The notes under the pieces were generated by a model. It searched no databases. It was not told where the DNA came from and was given only the letters and a program-made list of their open reading frames with translations. From NCBI GenBank assembly GCA_020627885.1, contig JAHDGB010000004.1, positions 1-47,809 on the forward strand: 47,809 bases of DNA, given 5' to 3'. Of the stretch, positions 44,735 through 47,809 are shown piece after piece. The translations under genes and the position numbers were made by a program. Source of the stretch: Flavobacteriaceae bacterium. GTDB taxonomy: Bacteria > Bacteroidota > Bacteroidia > Flavobacteriales > Flavobacteriaceae. The first letter of the stretch is position 1; every line of letters starts with the position of its first letter.

Positions 44735-45311
44735 ATGAATAAAAACTATTATTACCTATTTTTAACATTCTTATTTATAAATATAAACTTACATAGCCAA
44801 AATAAAACCGAAAAAGACCCCATTATAACTAAATGGGTAACAATAAAATATAAAGAACGTAATGTTGAATTCTTACTGCCAGAGAACAACTATAAAATTT
44901 CTAAAGATACTTTTATAGGTCAGGATGTAGGTAAAATTGAATCTATATCTTACACATTAACAAGAACTAATTCAAAAAGTAAACTATTAAGCTACGGTTA
45001 TACTTTTGATCATTATAAATTTCCAAATTATAAATTCAAAAAAAAAAGAAATCGATGATTATCTTCAGAGCGCTGTAGATAACCTTGTAGAAATGACTAA
45101 TGGTAATCTTTTTTTTAATAAAAAAATATCTTTTAATGGATATCCAGGACGTGAAATATACTTTTCTGTACCTAATTGCATTTTTTATTTTAATATTAAA
45201 ATGTACCTAATCAAAAATGAACAATACACAATGACAGTATTAACTGAAAAAGACAATTTATTAAATACTTCTATAAACAAATTTCTAAACTCATTTAAAA
45301 TTATTGACTAG
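44735..45311 (+). pseudogene. Secreted protein split by a frameshift at an A10 run
   Basis: The first frame (44735) encodes a signal peptide (MNKNYYYLFLTFLFININLHSQ) and then a beta-rich sequence, reading FKKKRNR and stopping at 45058. The second frame, read from the 10-A run at 45038-45047, continues as KKKEIDDYLQSAVDNLVEMT and runs to 45311. Nine A bases would join the two into one protein of about 191 residues. The parts fit seamlessly, so this is one gene with a one-base insertion. The alternatives are a sequencing error or transcriptional slippage on the A-run that restores some full-length product. The family is unknown to me. Confidence 0.75.
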
Positions 45312-45312
45312 C

Positions 45313-45750
45313 ATGAAATCAATTTATTTATTCATTTTAATATTAACTACTCTCTCTTGTTCTGAAAGCAATTTTGAATATAAAGAACTTAAAGATTGTA
45401 ACTTTGAAATGATTAAACTCAAAGAACAAGTGAAAATTAAAATATTATCATATTCTGGAGGTAAATATTGTGATAATGATATTAAATATTATTATCAATT
45501 TATTGGCATAAATCAAGAAACCTTAGATACAGTTAGAGTATTAAGTCTATGTCAAAAATATGAATTTATAGAAGGCAAAAAACTTGGTTCATTCACTACT
45601 AAAGGAGATTTTTCTGATATAATAAACCAAATTGGTAATGAACTTGGTTTAGATAATAATAGCTATGAAAAGAAGGTAGTATTTAATAAAGAGCGATCTG
45701 ATTTTGAGTCAGGAAATCATAAGACTGCTATTGGTTCTCTTAGTTTCTAA
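45313..45750 (+). CDS. Hypothetical lipoprotein
   Basis: A 145-residue protein starting at the ATG 45313 (a TTG at 45304 would add three residues). The lipoprotein signal MKSIYLFILILTTLSC puts the lipid-attached Cys at residue 16. The mature part is Lys-rich with two further Cys (in DNDIKYYYQF and LCQKYEF contexts) and no recognised domain. It starts just after the end of the frameshifted secreted-protein gene and may have been expressed with it. It is cut off from its downstream neighbour by the IS110 element. Confidence 0.65.
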   Translation: MKSIYLFILILTTLSCSESNFEYKELKDCNFEMIKLKEQVKIKILSYSGGKYCDNDIKYYYQFIGINQETLDTVRVLSLCQKYEFIEGKKLGSFTTKGDFSDIINQIGNELGLDNNSYEKKVVFNKERSDFESGNHKTAIGSLSF

Positions 45751-45757
45751 TAAAAAC

Positions 45758-45796
45758 TACTTACAACAATTTGTATAATGCATATACCCCCGTATT
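45758..45796 (+). repeat. Flank of the IS110 element: cassette-like repeat, left part
   Basis: The sequence ACTTACAACAATTTGTATAA (45758-45777) followed by TGCATATACCCCCGTATT contains a small inverted repeat TACAA-CAAT-TTGTA. The ACAAC...TTGTATAAT shape resembles the gene-end repeats I associate with flavobacterial genomes; I cannot check copy number here. The probable second half lies at 47073-47171 on the other side of the IS element. Together the two halves would form a structured repeat of about 120-140 bp. Confidence 0.4.
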
Positions 45797-45812
45797 CTAT
45801 GATTAAAACAAG

Positions 45813-45833
45813 AAAAAAACAAACTATTTTGTT
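45813..45833 (-). terminator. Transposase terminator
   Basis: Reading the minus strand, AACAAA-ATAG-TTTGTT (45833-45818) is a 6-bp hairpin followed at once by five more T bases (45817-45813). It begins 10 bp after the transposase stop codon and would end the transposase transcript. Confidence 0.6.
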
Positions 45834-45842
45834 AATAAAGAT

Positions 45843-46838
45843 TTAAGCGGCAAACTTCATAGTATCTACATATGGGGTTTGCCTTTTTACAACTGCAAAA
45901 ACTCTAGCAATTAATTTATTTCTAATAATGTTAATTGTACTCATTTTGTTTTTGCCTTCCAAGACTCTTTTTTGATCATATTGTTTCATTTCAGGGTTGT
46001 GTTGTATGGCAGAGATAGCACACATATTAATAATAGCCTTCAGCTTTTTATTTGCTAAATGTGAGACTTTAGTTCTACCTTTTATACTCGATCCAGATTG
46101 ATAAGGAAAAGGAGCTATTCCTGAATAAGAAGCAAATTTTCTCCAATTTTGAAACTTAGTAAAATTATCTGTAAAAACAATCATGACTAAAGCTGTTTGC
46201 ATGCCAATTCCTTTGACACTAGTAACCAGTTTATAGGTTTGTTTTAACTCGGTGTTTTTATCTATAATACTTTGCATGGTCGTATTAATTTTATCTATTT
46301 GTTTGGTTAAATCTTTAATCATTTTTTGTTGTACTTCAAATATGATTTTATAGTCTTTTGAGGAATAAATTGTTTTTTGCTCTTTCAAAGTCCCTTTAAA
46401 CCCTGCTCTTTGTTTATTAAGTTTAGTACGTAATGATAAAAGGCTTTTTATCCGTAGTATATCATTATCAGGGAGTTTTGAAGGTTTTAATTCTTCTTTT
46501 AGGCGATAGCCATATAACGCAATACGTTTAGCATCAATTTGGTCATCTTTACCACGCGCTATTCCAATAGATCTTTTAATTTCTAATCCTGAAGCTATAA
46601 AAAAAGAATATTCTTTTTCTGTCAGAAAGAGTGACAATAAATGAGAATACATTCCAGTATGTTCAAAAACAAATAGCGTTTCTTGTCTTGAAAAAGAGGT
46701 ATTGTATACTATCCAATTTTCCATTAATTGAAAGCCTTTTTTTGTATTGTTAAATTGAGCAATAATTTGTTCTGAATCAATGCAAACATCAATTACAGTT
46801 TTACTTACATCAATGCCAATAATTTCTTTTGTTTTCAT
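45843..46838 (-). CDS. IS110 family transposase (recombinase)
   Basis: A 331-residue recombinase. The N-terminal RuvC-like DEDD domain has candidate metal ligands D10 (IIGIDVSKT), E59 (FVFEHTGMYS) and D99/D102 (GKDDQIDAKR). A coiled-coil middle (about 120-195) follows, then the C-terminal transposase domain (VKGIGMQTALVMIVFTDNF and SYSGIAPFPYQSGSSIKGR) with the conserved Ser in QSGSS that acts as the nucleophile in IS621. It is full length with no frameshift, so it is potentially active. In this family the recombinase is guided by a bridge RNA from the leader, and such an RNA is visible directly upstream. Confidence 0.95.
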   Translation of the reverse strand: MKTKEIIGIDVSKTVIDVCIDSEQIIAQFNNTKKGFQLMENWIVYNTSFSRQETLFVFEHTGMYSHLLSLFLTEKEYSFFIASGLEIKRSIGIARGKDDQIDAKRIALYGYRLKEELKPSKLPDNDILRIKSLLSLRTKLNKQRAGFKGTLKEQKTIYSSKDYKIIFEVQQKMIKDLTKQIDKINTTMQSIIDKNTELKQTYKLVTSVKGIGMQTALVMIVFTDNFTKFQNWRKFASYSGIAPFPYQSGSSIKGRTKVSHLANKKLKAIINMCAISAIQHNPEMKQYDQKRVLEGKNKMSTINIIRNKLIARVFAVVKRQTPYVDTMKFAA

Positions 46839-46863
46839 AATTTTGTTATTACAGATATTAAAT

Positions 46864-47016
46864 AGTTACTTAAACTAAGACCTTTAATAAGGACGGAAAC
46901 TGAAATTCTATATGGTTCTAAGTAACTTGAAAAGAGAACGGAGACTAATACAGGGGATGGCTCTTGAAAAAGCTAGCTGGCCGCCAAAGTTCACTCCGTT
47001 CTTTTTATGTTTTTAG
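46864..47016 (-). ncRNA. Candidate bridge RNA of the IS110 element
   Basis: Reading the minus strand, two large stem-loops follow each other between the element's left end and the transposase ATG. Stem A: AGAACGGAG (47002-46994) with CTCCGTTCT (46943-46935), loop of 50 bases. Stem B: AGTTACTTA (46927-46919) with TAAGTAACT (46872-46864), loop of 46 bases. Two consecutive loops of this size match the target-binding and donor-binding loops of bridge RNAs. In loop A the bases next to the two stem arms are TGAACTTT and CCCCTGTATTAGT, the expected position of left and right target guides. A TATTTTG -7-like box at 47030-47024 would place the 5' end near 47016. Confidence 0.6.
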
Positions 47017-47072
47017 TTATCAACAAAATAAAGGCTATTAATAAAGAAAAAAAGAAGCAAAAAAAGAAAGTT

Positions 47073-47171
47073 CATCATCATTATCATGATTTTATTTAAG
47101 TATATTTTTCTATTTGCTAATCTAAAGGCTCCCTTCGGGAAGCTAACACAACGTAAAAGATACGTTGTGTA
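47073..47171 (+). repeat. Cassette-like repeat, right part, with two hairpins
   Basis: GCTCCC-TTCG-GGAAGC (47128-47143) is a hairpin with a TTCG tetraloop and one mismatch. ACACAACGTA-AAAGA-TACGTTGTGT (47146-47170) is a perfect 10-bp hairpin and immediately precedes the TPM-domain gene. Such ACAACG...CGTTGTGT palindromes recall folded recombination sites and gene-end repeats of flavobacteria. The proposed companion half lies at 45758-45796 beyond the IS element. The stretch 46839-47200 has no gene; it holds the bridge RNA candidate and this repeat. Confidence 0.45.
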
Positions 47172-47200
47172 AACCATTTCCCTTTACGAACATACGAAAA

Positions 47201-47740
47201 ATGAGAATCGGAACTAAAATATTAATCCTTTTTCTGACTTTAAATTTGCTTTCTTGCAAAGGTTCAGTTCAGGAAATTGAAACAAAAAAACCGGCACCAG
47301 AATTTGACTTTTCGGAAATGTTAAAAAACAATTTTCCGAAACCGATTGGAATTATAAACGATTACGGACAAATATTTACTGAATCACAACGGACTGAATT
47401 AACTAAAATCCTTTATGATTATGATATTGAAACTACAAGACAAATTGTAGTAGTAACAATTGATAGCATAAAACCTTATAATAATATTCAGAAATACGCG
47501 ACTGATTTAGGAAATGATTGGGGAATTGGAACAACGGAAAAAAATAACGGATTGACAATAGTTGTGTGCAATCCTTGTCGACAAATCGGAATAGCAACTG
47601 GAACTGGAACTGAACTGATTTTGACAGATGAAATCTGCAAAAATGTAATTAACCAAACCATAATTCCCGAATTTAAAAAAGGAGCCTATTATACCGGAAT
47701 TAAAAATGGAGTGGCTAAATTAATAGAAAAATGGAAATAA
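47201..47740 (+). CDS. TPM-domain (YgcG-like) lipoprotein
   Basis: A 179-residue protein from ATG 47201 (an upstream TTG at 47165 lies inside the palindrome and adds non-family sequence). The lipoprotein signal MRIGTKILILFLTLNLLSC puts the lipid Cys at residue 19. The TPM domain (about 50-175) starts GIINDYGQIFTESQRTEL and includes RQIVVVTIDSIKPY and DWGIGTTEKNNGLTIVVC. In plants this domain family acts in photosystem II repair; in bacteria its role is uncertain. Its base composition seems less A+T-rich than its neighbours, and it follows a strong palindrome, so it may be a mobile-cassette gene (inference). Confidence 0.88.
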   Translation: MRIGTKILILFLTLNLLSCKGSVQEIETKKPAPEFDFSEMLKNNFPKPIGIINDYGQIFTESQRTELTKILYDYDIETTRQIVVVTIDSIKPYNNIQKYATDLGNDWGIGTTEKNNGLTIVVCNPCRQIGIATGTGTELILTDEICKNVINQTIIPEFKKGAYYTGIKNGVAKLIEKWK

Positions 47741-47777
47741 ACGTACTGTGATTTACACAAGTTAAAGACCAGGATTT

Positions 47778-47796
47778 TATCTTCTTCTAGAAGATA
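47778..47796. repeat. Perfect short palindrome at the window end
   Basis: TATCTTCT (47778-47785) and AGAAGATA (47789-47796) form a perfect 8-bp hairpin with a 3-base loop, about 40 bp after the TPM gene. It may be a terminator-like stem or the start of another repeat, but the window ends 13 bases later. Confidence 0.4.
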
Positions 47797-47809
47797 CAAA
47801 TTTAGAGAG

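Larger units (their letters stand above)
45795..47072 (-). mobile_element. IS110-family insertion sequence (boundaries predicted)
   Basis: An element of about 1.28 kb with an intact 331-residue transposase and a long structured leader. Boundaries are predicted, not proven. They come from matches between the leader RNA and DNA just outside both ends: right edge AATACGGGGG (minus strand 45796-45787) and left edge TGAACTTT (minus strand 47074-47067). A dinucleotide AA is present at both edges (45795-45796 and 47071-47072) and may be the crossover core. There are no terminal inverted repeats or clear target duplication, as expected for IS110. The leader RNA position upstream of the gene fits the IS110 group rather than IS1111. 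Confidence 0.65.

Noticed and set aside
45843-46838. IS110 transposase as a defective remnant
   Set aside because: The protein is full length, with catalytic Asp/Glu and Ser motifs present, plus a leader and a terminator.

Overview
The window is an A+T-rich chromosomal segment of a member of the Flavobacteriaceae (Bacteroidota). The evidence is a type IX secretion C-terminal signal, lineage-typical small families (DUF3098, DUF3127, DUF4301), bacterial GGGP synthase, a trimeric-type sdhCAB locus, promoters that fit the Bacteroidota TTTG / TAnnTTTG pattern rather than sigma-70, and few Shine-Dalgarno sequences. I recognised no rRNA, tRNA, CRISPR array or prophage. Assignments rest on reading motifs by eye; no search was run.

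Bases 1-8600 hold a DUF423 membrane protein, a saccharopine-dehydrogenase-like/Lrp pair with a palindromic operator candidate, a T9SS cargo protein and an orphan tail-collar protein. They also hold a tight four-gene operon (Cys-motif small protein, 7-TM protein, histidine kinase, NarL-type regulator), a Bax-inhibitor-1 protein, a Zn metallopeptidase and a SemiSWEET. Bases 8600-20000 are mostly housekeeping: leuS, a UbiA-type prenyltransferase with no ordinary start codon, ftsX, DUF3098, uppP, truB, a TonB-like protein, a monothiol thioredoxin-like protein, tag, aat, an OB-fold DUF3127 protein with an SSB-like tail, and a flavin reductase.

Bases 20000-31950 carry a second histidine kinase, a HIT protein, greA with a 5' hairpin, arfB, DUF4301, GGGP synthase plus a phosphopantetheinyl transferase, ahcY, a thioredoxin/TPR protein, a membrane-anchored MutS-like ATPase and an M28 peptidase. 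Bases 32030-36015 are the succinate dehydrogenase operon, read leftward from a well-formed promoter, with an unrelated-looking membrane protein between sdhA and sdhB. Next come a lipoprotein, a 926-residue sortilin/BNR-repeat protein, a Gly-rich peptide, a Crp/Fnr regulator, aminopeptidase P and a 2-hydroxyacid dehydrogenase.

The last 4 kb (43.8-47.8 kb) is accessory DNA. It has a double-HTH regulator between two copies of a 44-bp repeat, a secreted protein broken at an A10 run, a lipoprotein, an intact IS110-family element and a TPM-domain lipoprotein preceded by strong palindromes. The most interesting signal is the leader of the IS110 transposase. It forms two consecutive large stem-loops, as in bridge RNAs, and the two sides of the first loop match DNA at the two outer edges of the element. 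This predicts both the element boundaries and the empty site. Three genes look broken: 13492-13625, 42498-42854 and 44735-45311.
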